Source: Aneurinibacillus tyrosinisolvens
Lineage (GTDB): Bacteria > Bacillota > Bacilli > Aneurinibacillales > Aneurinibacillaceae
NCBI RefSeq assembly: GCF_001015055.1
Contig: NZ_BBWZ01000029.1
Coordinates: 1 to 63,186 of the forward strand
Direction of reading: 5' to 3'
DNA length: 63,186 nt
Shown here piece after piece: positions 41,705 through 51,102 of this stretch; the stretch's first letter is position 1; every line of letters starts with the position of its first letter. Both the position numbers and the translations under genes were made by a program. The notes below the pieces were generated by a model. It had not been told where the DNA came from. It saw only the letters and a list, made by a program, of their open reading frames with translations, and did not search any database.

Positions 41705-43231
41705 ATGCCTGAAAAGATAAAGCTGCAAAAATTTGTGGATGAACTGCCGATTCCAAATACGTTATCTCCCAAGAAGCGAAGTAATACGAGTTCATATTAC
41801 GAAGTGACTATGAAGGAGTTTTCCCAGAAGCTGCACAGGGACCTCGGGCCAACCCGTTTATGGGGTTATGGAGGAACATTTCCAGGTCCTACGTTCGAAG
41901 TGATGAAGAATGAAACAGTGTATGTTAAATGGGTGAATGATCTGCCTAATAAGCACTTTCTTCCCGTTGATACAACGATTCATGGTTCCGAAATCACTCT
42001 TCCAGAGGGTAGAACCGTTGTACATTTACACGGAGGAACAACGCCTGCCCATAGTGATGGCTACCCCGAAGCATGGTTTACGCGAAATTTTCAACAAACA
42101 GGACCTTTATTTGAACGAGAGGTTTATACGTATCCAAACATTGACCGAGCCATGGCATTATGGTATCACGACCACACGGTAGGAATTACAAGATTGAATG
42201 TCTACGCGGGACTCGCGGGATTGTATCTCATTCGTGACAGGCATGAACAATCCCTGAATCTTCCGAAAGGAAAATATGAAATCCCTCTTTTAATTGTGGA
42301 CCGTTCGTTCAACCCAGACGGGTCACTTTACTACCCCAGCAAACCGGATCAAAATGATCCAGGTCTTCCTCATCCTTCTCTTGTCTCTCCTTTTGATGCG
42401 GATACCATTCTGGTAAACGGAAAGGTGTATCCGTTTCTGGACGTTGAACCAAGAAAATACCGGTTTCGCATTTTAAACGCCTCCAATAGTCGAATCCTGA
42501 CATTAAAAATGGACTCCGGTCAGCCTTTTTATCAAATTGGCACGGATGGCGGCTTTCTTGAGACAACAGTAAAAATAAATGAGTTTATACTTATGAGTGC
42601 CGAGCGTGTAGATATGATCATTGATTTTTCTCAATCCTACGGTCAAACCATTATTCTCAAAAATGTCACCAAGAGTGCATCCCCCGAAACAACCGATGTC
42701 ATGCAATTCCGAGTAACCGTTCCATTAACAAGTAGAGATACCAGTTCTCTACCTTTTTATTTAGGGAAATTCGAACGACTTTCTCTGAGGATGGCAAGGA
42801 GAATAAGATATTTAACACTCGTCAGAATCAAGGATCAATATGGCAGATCCTTGAATTTATTAGACGGTAAAATGTGGATAGATCGCATATCAGAAAGAAT
42901 TGAGGTAAACACTGTTGAAGTATGGCGAATCATCAATATAATCGATGATGATCCTCACCCCATCCATCTCCATTTGATCGACTTTCAAATTCTTGATCGC
43001 CAGCCTTTTGATGTTTCTCATTTTCAAAAAACCGGAAACCTTATTTTTACGGGACCTCCCACTCCTCCTAATCCCTATGAAATGGGATCAAAAGATACAG
43101 TTCGAACCCCCTTTGGTTACGTTACATCCATTATAGCCCGTTTTGGACCCTTCACCGGGCGTTATGTGTGGCATTGTCACATGCTGGAGCATGAAGATCA
43201 CGAAATGATGCGCCCAATGGAAATTATTTAA
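41705..43231 (+). CDS. CotA-like multicopper oxidase (laccase/bilirubin oxidase)
   Basis: 508 residues from ATG 41705 with GAGGAGGG upstream. The four copper motifs are in place: HLHGGTTPAHSDG, WYHDHTVGITRLN, HPIHLHLIDF and HCHMLEHEDHEMM (type-1 Cys-His pair plus axial Met). The start LQKFVDELPIPNTL and GYGGTFPGPT match spore coat protein A closely. It has no signal peptide, as for CotA. It oxidises phenols, bilirubin or Mn(II) and pigments the spore coat in relatives. Monocistronic, with a hairpin at its end. Confidence 0.9.
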   Translation: MPEKIKLQKFVDELPIPNTLSPKKRSNTSSYYEVTMKEFSQKLHRDLGPTRLWGYGGTFPGPTFEVMKNETVYVKWVNDLPNKHFLPVDTTIHGSEITLPEGRTVVHLHGGTTPAHSDGYPEAWFTRNFQQTGPLFEREVYTYPNIDRAMALWYHDHTVGITRLNVYAGLAGLYLIRDRHEQSLNLPKGKYEIPLLIVDRSFNPDGSLYYPSKPDQNDPGLPHPSLVSPFDADTILVNGKVYPFLDVEPRKYRFRILNASNSRILTLKMDSGQPFYQIGTDGGFLETTVKINEFILMSAERVDMIIDFSQSYGQTIILKNVTKSASPETTDVMQFRVTVPLTSRDTSSLPFYLGKFERLSLRMARRIRYLTLVRIKDQYGRSLNLLDGKMWIDRISERIEVNTVEVWRIINIIDDDPHPIHLHLIDFQILDRQPFDVSHFQKTGNLIFTGPPTPPNPYEMGSKDTVRTPFGYVTSIIARFGPFTGRYVWHCHMLEHEDHEMMRPMEII

Positions 43232-43240
43232 GCAGAAGAA

Positions 43241-43262
43241 AGGAGAACCTTTTGGTTCTCCT
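43241..43262 (+). terminator. Hairpin after the CotA-like gene
   Basis: AGGAGAACC / GGTTCTCCT with a TTTT loop, 10 bases after the stop. No T-run follows, so termination may be incomplete. Confidence 0.5.
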
Positions 43263-43284
43263 CAGACTGTCGAGTATTATATTT

Positions 43285-44848
43285 TTAATTTTGGCTGTTA
43301 TCATCATTTTGATCTTCGTTATCACCATCATCTTGATTTCCCATGCTTGGTAAACCAGCTAAGTATCCCACATTCCCTGGATTTTGGGAACTTACCATAA
43401 GGTAAGTAAATCCATTCAAGTTATCCAGCATTTGTAAACCTGTCACCTCCCCATCCGGAACAGATACAAAGCGGGAAAGTTTCTTCGTATCGATATTATA
43501 AGCCCGGCCAAAATTATTGGTGTGCTTATCGCTGTCTTCCGCAATAAACAGAGTTCTCATTTTCTCAGAGAAAACAACATTATCCGGATTTGCGATTTTA
43601 TCCGCATTAGCTGTATTGCCTCTAGCATCCGGTGCAGCAAGATCCTCACCCAGTACAAGCCCGGACATCGAAGAGGTACATAGTTACTCTTGATCGCTTC
43701 ACCGTTCCGATCTTTTTGCGTTTTTGTCAGTTGGATTTAGTACACTCCACCTGCAGCGATCTTATTTACATGAATATCATCGACAGGATCGGCAGCGTTT
43801 TTTTCCATGCTTTTTTCAATATAAGACATGGACATATATAATTTATCGTCTTGTTTGTTTAAATCAACAGCTTCCATTTTGTTGAATTCGGCAGTTGCTC
43901 CAAGAAGGGCACCGTAACGGCGGGATTCAAGGAACGCAGCAGCTTTTTCCATTCCCGGTTTTAACTTTAACCATTCCGTTTTTCCACCGCTGCTATTGGT
44001 TTTTACTTTCTTAAACCCTTTAGCCTGGGCAACAGCGTCATCGCTGGTCGTTTCGAAGATATCGCTGAACTTCAAGCTTTGCGCTAATTTTTGAATTTCC
44101 GCATCACTTGCGTGTCATAATTTAACCCATTCTAAATTGGCTGATCCGCCGTTTTGATCACCGGTTTGCTTCCACCTGGCAGCATATAACGTTCCGGCAG
44201 ATAAATCCTTTGTTTTATCCGCTACATACATAAACATCATCGTATAGCTGCCGTCATCCCCCATATAAACAGTACGGTTATCCGGCATAGGAGATAGCGA
44301 TCCGGCACATGGAGTCCAAATTCCGCCATCGGCTGAAAAGTCAATGGGTTTCATATCTGTTACCGTTAACTTTCCAGTGTTCTTATCCTGCTCTACTGTA
44401 TTTAATGCCATGGATTTCGGTAAATTTCCGATTGTTTTCGTGCCACTGATTCCTTCGTAATGATTAACCAGATATAATTTATCCCCTACTTTGATTAAGC
44501 TATTACTATCCGGGGAGGTTGAAACAAAAGGTTTTGAAGTGCTCGGATCCGTAATGACATTCCCCTTGGCATCATAAGTGGCTCCCGCCGTTTTTCCATT
44601 AATCACGTCACCGGGTCTGAAAAGACTTTCATAAGCTAGAGGGAATATTTTTTAGTTCCGTTCTTGTATGTAACTTCCGCAGAAGCCTTGGAATACATCG
44701 TATTGATTTCTTCCGGTGTTTGTGGAGCCTTCATGCCGATAAACTCTACCTTGTCGATTGGAGCAGGCGTATGAGGAGCAGCAAATACGTTGGATGCTGA
44801 TGGAAATAGTACAGCTAAACTGAGAAAAGGAACGGCCAACTTTTTCAT
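43285..44848 (-). pseudogene. PhoX-like (DUF839) alkaline phosphatase, decayed
   Basis: A signal peptide (MKKLAVPFLSLAVLFPSASN) and segments FIGMKAPQTPEEINTMYSKA, GGIWTPCAGSLSPMPDNRT, GDDGSYTMMFMYVAD and VVFSEKMRTLFIAEDSDKHT belong to one DUF839 protein. It is broken four times. There is a frame change near 44628 (KYSL then AYESLFRPGD). An in-frame TGA lies at 44115-44117 (VKL-stop-HASDAEIQ) and an in-frame TAA at 43737-43739 (GGVY-stop-IQLT). A second frame change falls near 43672, before MSGLVLGEDLAAPD. The family is a calcium/iron phosphatase exported by Tat or Sec. This copy is dead unless several sites are wrong. Confidence 0.88.
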
Positions 44849-44924
44849 TTGAAAACCTCTTTTCTGTATAAATATATTTGTTATCTAAAGAATAGAGATT
44901 GATTATTATGTATTTGACCGTTTT

Positions 44925-45450
44925 TTTAGAGGTCGCGCAAGCCCCTGCATTTATGTATGGGGATAGCGACCTTTTTTTGTTCAATCATTTAAATCAAATT
45001 GAATTAGAATTAACCCTATTATATAATTGGATTATGAAAAGTTATACGACTTATAAAAGTAATCATAACGTTGTTTATTCCTGTAAATACCATGTGGTTT
45101 GGTGTCCAAAATATAGAAGAAATGTTTTGATTGATGGGGTAGATGAAAGACTTAAAATAATTTTGCTGGATGCTGCAGCTGAAGTCGGGGCTGAGATCAT
45201 CGAGATGGAAGTGATGCCCGACCCTGTTCACCTTCTCGTCGAAGTGGATCCTCAGTATGGCATCAATAAACTCGTCCGTCATCTCAAAGGGGCATCCTCT
45301 CGAATCCTGCGGAGTGAATTCCCCTGGCTCAAAAGCCGCATTCCCTCCCTGTGGACAAACCGCTATTTTGTTTCCACGGTAGGAGTAACCACCTTTATGA
45401 TAAGGACACCAAGCGAAGCGCGGTAGAAGTAGGCTGAGTTATAAGATCAT
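44925..45450 (+). mobile_element. IS200/IS605-type element, truncated
   Basis: The left end is the typical subterminal hairpin AGGTCGC..GCGACCT (44930-44972) containing GCAAGCCCC / GGGGATA. The tnpA gene follows at 45034. The right end carries AAGCGAAGCGCGGTAGAAG (about 45409-45427), which matches the right end of the IscB element at 56512. The interval between tnpA and the right end is shortened by a deletion. It lies just upstream of the phoX remnant. Exact boundaries are approximate. Confidence 0.8.
45034..45426 (+). pseudogene. tnpA: IS200-type Y1 transposase TnpA, truncated
   Basis: Begins MKSYTTYKSNHNVVYSCKYH, VVWCPKYRR, typical of IS200 TnpA. The HUH motif, normally DHVHLL, reads DPVHLL, so one metal-binding His is lost. 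After FVSTVG the frame leaves the family (VTTFMIRTPSEAR) and the helix with the catalytic Tyr is missing. The last residues are encoded by the element's right end itself, so a deletion joined tnpA to that end. It cannot transpose itself. Confidence 0.88.
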
Positions 45451-45525
45451 TGGTTCAATAAATAGAACTCTAGGAAACAAGGAAAATACGACAACTATCT
45501 TGATAAACACCGTAACGGAACAAAG

Positions 45526-45981
45526 CTAAGCCATATTTTCAGCAATATTTTTCAATTCCTTTGCACGAGAAACAATAAAGTCTCTCATATACTTTTCCAA
45601 AAACAATTTATCGGCTATAACTCCAATTGGACCAAATGGAGACTTATATTGAAATGTATCTATCATTATTGTTCCATTTCCCTCTTCAATAAACTGATGG
45701 ATATGACTGAAGGAATGGAAAGCTCCTTTCAACATAACGTCCACAAATTTGTATGGTTTTTGCATTGTGGTCACCTTGGCTGTTAGCTTTTGTTTAATAC
45801 CAAAATGAACAGCTTCCCAGGTAACGGTATCTCCTTCCTCTAATAACCCTTTTGTAACTCCACCAACGGCTCTTTCCTTTGTTTTAGAGGTTGTTTGGGT
45901 ATGAATTTCTACGTTCCTCGCAAGGTCAAAACATATCTTAATGGGTGCTTTAATAAATTGTTGATGCTTGATAATAGGCAC
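45526..45981 (-). CDS. SRPBCC-family (START/Bet v1-like) protein
   Basis: 151 residues from GTG 45981, six bases after GGAG. The SRPBCC pattern is clear: IIKHQQFIKAPIKICFDLARN at the start, FGIKQKLTAKVTTMQKPYKF in the middle, GTIMIDTFQYKSPFGPIGVI and a long carboxy-terminal helix. These proteins bind hydrophobic ligands or act as polyketide cyclase/aromatase-like enzymes; the exact role is unknown. Isolated between the IS200 remnant and the NERD gene fragment. Confidence 0.78.
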   Translation of the reverse strand: MPIIKHQQFIKAPIKICFDLARNVEIHTQTTSKTKERAVGGVTKGLLEEGDTVTWEAVHFGIKQKLTAKVTTMQKPYKFVDVMLKGAFHSFSHIHQFIEEGNGTIMIDTFQYKSPFGPIGVIADKLFLEKYMRDFIVSRAKELKNIAENMA

Positions 45982-46112
45982 TCTATACTCCTTTTTTGTA
46001 AGCATTTTTCTCAACACTATAATCTATAGACTATTGAATCTAATAGCTAATTCTTTCCTGAAACAGAGTAAAATGAGTTAGTTAGATTGTTCTACTTGAG
46101 GTAAAGCTTGTT

Positions 46113-46520
46113 TTATTTGTACCGTTTTATCCGTTCCAGATGGTTTTGTTTCTCCTCTTCAGACACACCTGAATACCTTTTTAACTTGTCATAAATACAG
46201 TCAATCTCACCTACTGTAAATACTTTAGGTGATTTTTCGATTGATTCCTTCATCATCTTCTCCAATCTATTCCTTTTCAAAATGAATAAGTTTGTAGCAT
46301 CAAAGGATACCTTTTTCAATTCACATCGTTCACTGAATACAATAAGAGATTTAAAATGGTGGGAACGCACAGAGGTAAGAATATTTTGCAAGGCTTGAAT
46401 ATGGGTTTGATTTTGTTTAATCGGGTTATAAAAGAACTCCTTACGTTTATTGGGAAACATTTGACACCAGTTTCTATCTGTTTCTTTCCCAAATATCCAC
46501 CCGCTATAATTTTTAGATTC
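46113..46520 (-). pseudogene. NERD-domain protein, 3' part (split by IS21)
   Basis: Continues the NERD domain after the IS: ESKNYSGWIFGKETDRNW, then QNQTHIQALQNIL and a carboxy-terminal region SFDATNLFILKRNRLEKMM. The element interrupts the gene exactly at the ExK signature (IES|KN). Its 5' part is at 48937-49229. NERD domains are nuclease-related and are found in DNA-processing proteins. As split, it is not functional. Confidence 0.9.
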
Positions 46521-46568
46521 TGTCAACGGCCATCCGAAAATCATCACTTACGGCCAAGAAAAATCTCC

Positions 46569-47294
46569 TTAGTTTGCTGTCTTTTTTCCTTTTAACCGAT
46601 AACTATCGCCGTTAAATACAAGACGGTGACTATGATGAAGAAGCCGATCCAAAGTGGCCACCGCAATCGCTTCTGATGAGAAGGCCGTTGGCCATTCACG
46701 AAAGGACAAGTTGCTTGTCACGATAATTGATTTTTGTTCATACAGGTGAGAAACTACCTGGAAAAGATGATTGGAAGCCGTTTCATCCATCGGAAGATAG
46801 CCAAATTCATCGATAATCAAAAGATCGTTCCGTAAATAACTCTGAATTCTCTTGGCCACTGTCCCATCGGCCAGGGAGGCATACAGTTCTTCCACCAGCT
46901 GTTGGGCTGTTCGAAACAAGACGGCGTAACCGGCGGTTACGGCCTCGCGGCCCAATGCAATGGCAAGATGCGTTTTTCCTACGCCTGCTGGGCCAATCAT
47001 CATCACGTTCTCCCGCTTTTCAATAAAATCAAGGGTGGATAGCCGCATGATTTTTTCTTTCGATAAGCCATGCTGAAAAGTAAAATCAAAATCGCCCATG
47101 GTTTTTTCCGAAGGGAATTTAGCTGCCCGCATACGTTTTTGTTCGACGGTTTGATTCCTTGCTTCAATTTCTTCTTCAAGGAGATGAAGAAGAAAGGCTT
47201 CATAGGTCCATTTCTCCTGCTCCGCTTGAAGACACCTCTCCTCAAACACTTCACGAATCCTCCGAAGCTTGAGGCGTTTTAAATACACTTCCAT
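46569..47294 (-). CDS. istB: IS21 helper ATPase IstB
   Basis: 241 residues: AAA+ ATPase with Walker A GPAGVGKTHLA near 102, Walker B LLIIDEFGYLP near 160, and sensor TSNLSFREW near 205. It helps IstA choose and capture target DNA. It starts two bases after the istA stop. Confidence 0.95.
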   Translation of the reverse strand: MEVYLKRLKLRRIREVFEERCLQAEQEKWTYEAFLLHLLEEEIEARNQTVEQKRMRAAKFPSEKTMGDFDFTFQHGLSKEKIMRLSTLDFIEKRENVMMIGPAGVGKTHLAIALGREAVTAGYAVLFRTAQQLVEELYASLADGTVAKRIQSYLRNDLLIIDEFGYLPMDETASNHLFQVVSHLYEQKSIIVTSNLSFREWPTAFSSEAIAVATLDRLLHHSHRLVFNGDSYRLKGKKTAN

Positions 47295-47296
47295 TC

Positions 47297-48805
47297 TTAC
47301 TCCACCTCCTCGTAATAGGAAGCAGATCGAATGCCGGCCTGTTCATATGTATCGTATCGATTGGTTTCAATACTGGCCTGATTCGGAGGAGAAGGAAGCG
47401 CCTTTGGATGCCTACGCTGTGTTTCTACAATGCGTTTTACTGCTCCATACGTGAAGTTACGAAATTCGCAACACCTTTTTATGGCCTCATATACTTCCAC
47501 TGCTGGGTAGATCTCTGTCAGTCGTAAAATAGACTCCATCTGGTCTCGAAGGGACCCGCCCTCCCGCTCAAGGGATAAACCCACCGCAAACTCTTTTGCT
47601 CGCTCTCCTAAACCTTCAAATTTTGTTTGTAAGGAACGCTGCTTGCGGTAGAGAGAACCATGTGGCCGATCTTTATAATGGTCATCCAGGATGATCGGCT
47701 TTGTTTTTTCCTTGGCCTTTGTATGAGCGGTCAACCATTCCCCCTCCAAGTTGTACACATCAAAGGTATCTCCGTGATCCACGATACGTACGTTGTGATT
47801 TTGGTACATCCATGGAACAGAATAGCGGTTTCCCTCTACAGAAATCAGTCCTGTTTTATCTGCTTTTCTCACCTGCATATTTGAAGATAGGTAGGGAAGC
47901 TCCGGAAGAAGATGAAGATACGCTTGTTCTTCTTTCCAACATTCATAAGGAATCTTTCGGGTTGTTCCATGAACCCGTCTTGCGACGCGTTGACACCAGG
48001 TGATGGCTTCTTCATTTAAGTGATGCATGCTTTCAAACTCTCGTCCATAAAAGAAATTGTCCTGTACATAACGAACGGAAGACTCGACTTTCCCTTTTGA
48101 TTCAGGGTCTAGAACCCAACAGGCGTGGGGCCGGTATCCATAGTGCTTAGAGAAAGCCAGTAACTCCTGCTGAAACCGTACAATCGAACCGACTCGCTCT
48201 TGCGTTACGGTACGAGCGTTATCATAGACCACCTCTTGTGGAACCCCCTTAAAATGAAGAAACGCATGGTGATGACAGGCTAAGAATGTATTCATATCCA
48301 TCGATGTGGTATACTCAACGTATACATGACGAGAGTAACCAAGAACGGCGATAAAGGCATAAATCGTTTGTTTCGCCCCTCCGGGCCAGTGAATGGTAAA
48401 GGTTGCCCAATCGACCTGCATCTGCTGACCAGGCAAGGTTTCAAAGGGCTTATAGGCTCTTTTCTTTCTTGGCTGCCGCAAGGCGGCTACCCCTCGTCTT
48501 GTTGTACGAATGGAACCTGTATATCCCATGTCTGTCATTTCTTCATGAATACGAACGGCTGACAGCTGCGGATATTTCTCTAGACGTTCCTGGATGTAGG
48601 GAATATAAGCTGAAATGAGGGTAGATTCTGCCTCTCTTTTCTTTCTCTCTGATTGCTGAAGAGGGTGCTCTCCTCTTAGGATGTTTCGTACGGTTCCCCG
48701 GTCACTCCCAACAAGAGGATGATCGGCTATCTGGGTCTGCTTTAACCCCTGCTGCTGTAAAAACTGAACCATGTAAATAACCTCCAACGTTTTCAATCTT
48801 CCCAC
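47297..48805 (-). CDS. istA: IS21 transposase IstA
   Basis: 502 residues. Amino-terminal helix-turn-helix (QGLKQTQIADHPLVGSDRGT), then the DDE integrase core: Asp in QVDWATF, Asp in VVYDNARTV and Glu in SKGKVESSVRYVQ, then a beta-barrel/Mu carboxy domain. Full-length for the family, with no frameshift. Confidence 0.96.
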   Translation of the reverse strand: MGRLKTLEVIYMVQFLQQQGLKQTQIADHPLVGSDRGTVRNILRGEHPLQQSERKKREAESTLISAYIPYIQERLEKYPQLSAVRIHEEMTDMGYTGSIRTTRRGVAALRQPRKKRAYKPFETLPGQQMQVDWATFTIHWPGGAKQTIYAFIAVLGYSRHVYVEYTTSMDMNTFLACHHHAFLHFKGVPQEVVYDNARTVTQERVGSIVRFQQELLAFSKHYGYRPHACWVLDPESKGKVESSVRYVQDNFFYGREFESMHHLNEEAITWCQRVARRVHGTTRKIPYECWKEEQAYLHLLPELPYLSSNMQVRKADKTGLISVEGNRYSVPWMYQNHNVRIVDHGDTFDVYNLEGEWLTAHTKAKEKTKPIILDDHYKDRPHGSLYRKQRSLQTKFEGLGERAKEFAVGLSLEREGGSLRDQMESILRLTEIYPAVEVYEAIKRCCEFRNFTYGAVKRIVETQRRHPKALPSPPNQASIETNRYDTYEQAGIRSASYYEEVE

Positions 48806-48936
48806 TCCTACTCCTGATGACTTTGGTTTGTTTGGTCACTTACCAAAATACATCATGGAGCTTTGGAGTGGGATTTTATTTTTTACTGGAGATTTTTGCA
48901 TGGCCGCTTATGCTTATTTTACCTTGGCCGTTCACA

Positions 48937-49229
48937 GATTCAATAACATAAATTCCCGTCTCATGGAGAAAGATTATATCGGTTTCGCTTGTTCCCCCTT
49001 TTCCATTTGGAACATAACAATTGACCAGGAACTTATGGTATCCGTTTACCTTATCAAGCCTTTGGGTTGTAAAGTATTCCCCTAATAACCCTTTATCCCG
49101 TATTACCTTCCAATATGAGTTCATGGTTTCTTTTCTGTATGTGCTTTTCTTATACTTTTGGTGTTTGGTAATAATGAAAATCCATAATGGTGACGTTAGG
49201 AATAAAAACAGAATGACTCCTTCAATCAT
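48937..49229 (-). pseudogene. NERD-domain protein, 5' part (split by IS21)
   Basis: Starts with one membrane helix (IEGVILFLFLTSPLWIFIIT), then KGLLGEYFTTQRLDKV and the NERD core GGTSETDIIFLHETGIYVIES, where the GATTC target copy and the IS begin. The first Asp of the nuclease-like core (ETDII) is present. The rest is at 46113-46520. The open frame continues a few codons into the IS (VNGQGK). Confidence 0.9.
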
Positions 49230-49361
49230 GTCTGAAACCGCCCTCTTTTGTTATTTTCTATAGTATAAAGCGATTTCAAGGAAAAATATAGAAATTTTTT
49301 CCTTGTGTCTATCAGGATAAGTGTACCTTTAGATTAATTAACTAATCATTCCACAATTTTC

Positions 49362-49391
49362 TTGACTAATATTTTTTCGTTACAGTATACT
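49362..49391 (+). promoter_or_regulatory. Sigma-A promoter with palindrome, MerR-ClpP operon
   Basis: TTGACT and TATACT are 18 bases apart. A perfect 12-bp palindrome ACAGTATACTGT covers the -10 box, and the direct repeat AACATTTAAC occurs twice just downstream (49399 and 49418). Together these make a likely autoregulatory site. The rest of 49230-49450 holds no gene. Confidence 0.65.
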
Positions 49392-49449
49392 GTTAATATA
49401 ACATTTAACCGATAATCAAACATTTAACTGTATAAAAGAGGTGCTTCCT

Positions 49450-49866
49450 ATGCAGACTTATACTGCAAAACAGGTCACAGATATTTTGGAAAGTGAAGGT
49501 CAAAATATAAACTTACGAACAGTCAGGTACTACACGCAAATTGGTGTCATTCCCCCATTAGAACTTGTTGGCAACAAGAGAGTTTATATTGATAAACATC
49601 TTCATTATTTCCGTGCCGTTCTTACATTGGCAAAGACAGGCGAAACCTTATCATCCATTCAAAAGAAGCTTCAATCCCTATCCCTTGAAGCCGTTGAAAA
49701 AATCAGTGAACAGATGCCCCTTTATCAATCAAATCGAATCCTTGAAAATGAGACACACAAGATTAATGACGATGTTTTTATTACCTTAAGCCCAAAGATA
49801 TCCGCAGAAATGAAGCAAAAGGTGATTAACTCCGTTTCCCAAATCTTGAAAGGAGAACAATCCTAA
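49450..49866 (+). CDS. MerR-family regulator of the ClpP module
   Basis: 138 residues from ATG 49450 (GAGGTG upstream). Winged helix: YTAKQVTDILESEGQNINLR, TVRYYTQIGVIPP, the MerR signature, then a short coiled-coil (IQKKLQSLSLEAVEKISEQM). No metal-binding cysteines. The stop overlaps the next start by one base (TAATG). First gene of a three-gene operon ending with clpP. Confidence 0.82.
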   Translation: MQTYTAKQVTDILESEGQNINLRTVRYYTQIGVIPPLELVGNKRVYIDKHLHYFRAVLTLAKTGETLSSIQKKLQSLSLEAVEKISEQMPLYQSNRILENETHKINDDVFITLSPKISAEMKQKVINSVSQILKGEQS

Positions 49867-50387
49867 TGTTAAATATCCGATTAGCGAAATCAAAAATGGA
49901 GAATGAAGAAGGGATGAACCATTTGTGGGTTCGCATTCATCCTTTATCGTCCCAGGTTTTAAAACATGCTCAATTAACTATTCACCTACCTAATGGTGTA
50001 TATCGTTCGGAAAACCTTAATGGTTATTTTGAGAATAAGAGCGCCTGCATGTTGTTAGGGAGTATTTCACATGAGTTGAACATTATGATTGAGATTTATA
50101 CCCAACAGGAAATCCCATGTAGGAAAACAGAAATCACGGTCAGTCTGAGTTATAAGGATGGCCAGGGTCAACCAAAGGAAATGACAAGCTCTATTCCTTT
50201 GGTTTTAGTTTCTGAAGATGAAATGGATGATATGAAAATTGATAAAGAAGTAATTTCTCAATTAGAGAAGATAAATGAACGGAATGCAGATGAAGGATTA
50301 GTTGGATTTCCTTTACAGACGCAGTATCTAACAAATGAATTATCAAGCTTAGAAAAAAAATATCGAATTGATTGTGCGTTTTTCTAA
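49866..50387 (+). CDS. Beta-rich protein of the MerR-ClpP module
   Basis: A 173-residue protein without a name. Residues 15-120 look like a beta-sandwich: HLWVRIHPLSSQVLKHAQLT, ACMLLGSISHELNIMIEIY, TEITVSLSYKDGQGQPKEMT. This pattern resembles the domain that follows vWA in Ca-activated-channel-like proteins, but no vWA is here. A helical tail (DKEVISQLEKINERN) follows. Translationally coupled to the MerR gene and 22 bases before clpP. It could be a substrate adaptor or a substrate for ClpP; this is inference. Confidence 0.65.
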   Translation: MLNIRLAKSKMENEEGMNHLWVRIHPLSSQVLKHAQLTIHLPNGVYRSENLNGYFENKSACMLLGSISHELNIMIEIYTQQEIPCRKTEITVSLSYKDGQGQPKEMTSSIPLVLVSEDEMDDMKIDKEVISQLEKINERNADEGLVGFPLQTQYLTNELSSLEKKYRIDCAFF

Positions 50388-50409
50388 ATAATTAACAGGA
50401 GGAAAATCC

Positions 50410-50991
50410 ATGAATCTCATTCCTTATGTTGTTGAGCAAACAAGCAGAGGAGAACGTTCCTATGACATTTATTCAAGGCTTCTTAAAGACCGAATCATTT
50501 TTTTAGTGGGTGAAATTAATGATGATGTTGCGAATAGTGTGGTAGCACAACTTCTTTTTTTACAAGCTGAGGACCCCGAAAAGGAAATTTCTCTTTATAT
50601 AAACTCTCCAGGCGGTTCCATAACAGCAGGGATGGCCATTTACGATACAATGAACCATGTTAAACCTAATGTTAGCACTTTATGTATTGGGATTGCGGCC
50701 TCTATGGGAGCTTTTTTACTTGCATGTGGAGCCAAAGGAAAAAGATTAGCCCTTCCAAATAGTGAAGTCATGATTCATCAACCCCTTGGAGGAGCAAGAG
50801 GTCAGGCAACAGATATTGAAATCAGTGCGAAACGAATTTTAAAATTGCGTGACCAGCTTAACCACATCTTATCTAAACAGACAGGACAACCTTTGGAGAA
50901 AATAGCGAGAGATACTGATAGAGATTATTTTTTGGATGCACAGGAAGCAGTATCATATGGGTTAATTGATAAAATTATTAAACACCAATAA
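50410..50991 (+). CDS. clpP: ClpP-family serine protease (second copy type)
   Basis: 193 residues with the full ClpP triad: Ser in [12 protein letters not shown], His in [12 protein letters not shown], Asp in [13 protein letters not shown]. The start [20 protein letters not shown] and hydrophobic-pocket residues match housekeeping ClpP. Located in an accessory region with its own MerR regulator and beta-rich partner, it is probably an additional copy, not the main clpP. No ClpX/ClpC gene is nearby. GGAGG precedes ATG; a terminator follows. Confidence 0.93.
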   Translation: MNLIPYVVEQTSRGERSYDIYSRLLKDRIIFLVGEINDDVANSVVAQLLFLQAEDPEKEISLYINSPGGSITAGMAIYDTMNHVKPNVSTLCIGIAASMGAFLLACGAKGKRLALPNSEVMIHQPLGGARGQATDIEISAKRILKLRDQLNHILSKQTGQPLEKIARDTDRDYFLDAQEAVSYGLIDKIIKHQ

Positions 50992-50999
50992 AGTTAAAC

Positions 51000-51027
51000 A
51001 AAGAGCGACTTTTTTGTCGCTCTTTTA
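51000..51027 (+). terminator. Intrinsic terminator after clpP
   Basis: Perfect 10-bp stem AAAGAGCGAC / GTCGCTCTTT with a T6 loop, followed by TTAG. Nine bases after the stop. Confidence 0.85.
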
Positions 51028-51102
51028 GCCATAGTATAATGCCGACACAAATAGTTAATTTTAAAATGTTCAACTAAAGATTTCTGTTAACGGAATAAGA
51101 AA

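Larger units (their letters stand above)
46521..48936 (-). mobile_element. Complete IS21-family insertion sequence
   Basis: 2416 bp. Terminal sequences TGTCAACGGCCATCC (left) and, inverted, TGTGAACGGCCAAGG (right) form imperfect inverted repeats starting TGT. Inside are istB and istA, both intact and in the usual overlapping order on the minus strand. A direct repeat GATTC flanks it at 46516-46520 and 48937-48941, a 5-bp target duplication. It splits a NERD-domain gene. Intact genes and a clean duplication suggest a recent insertion. Confidence 0.95.
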
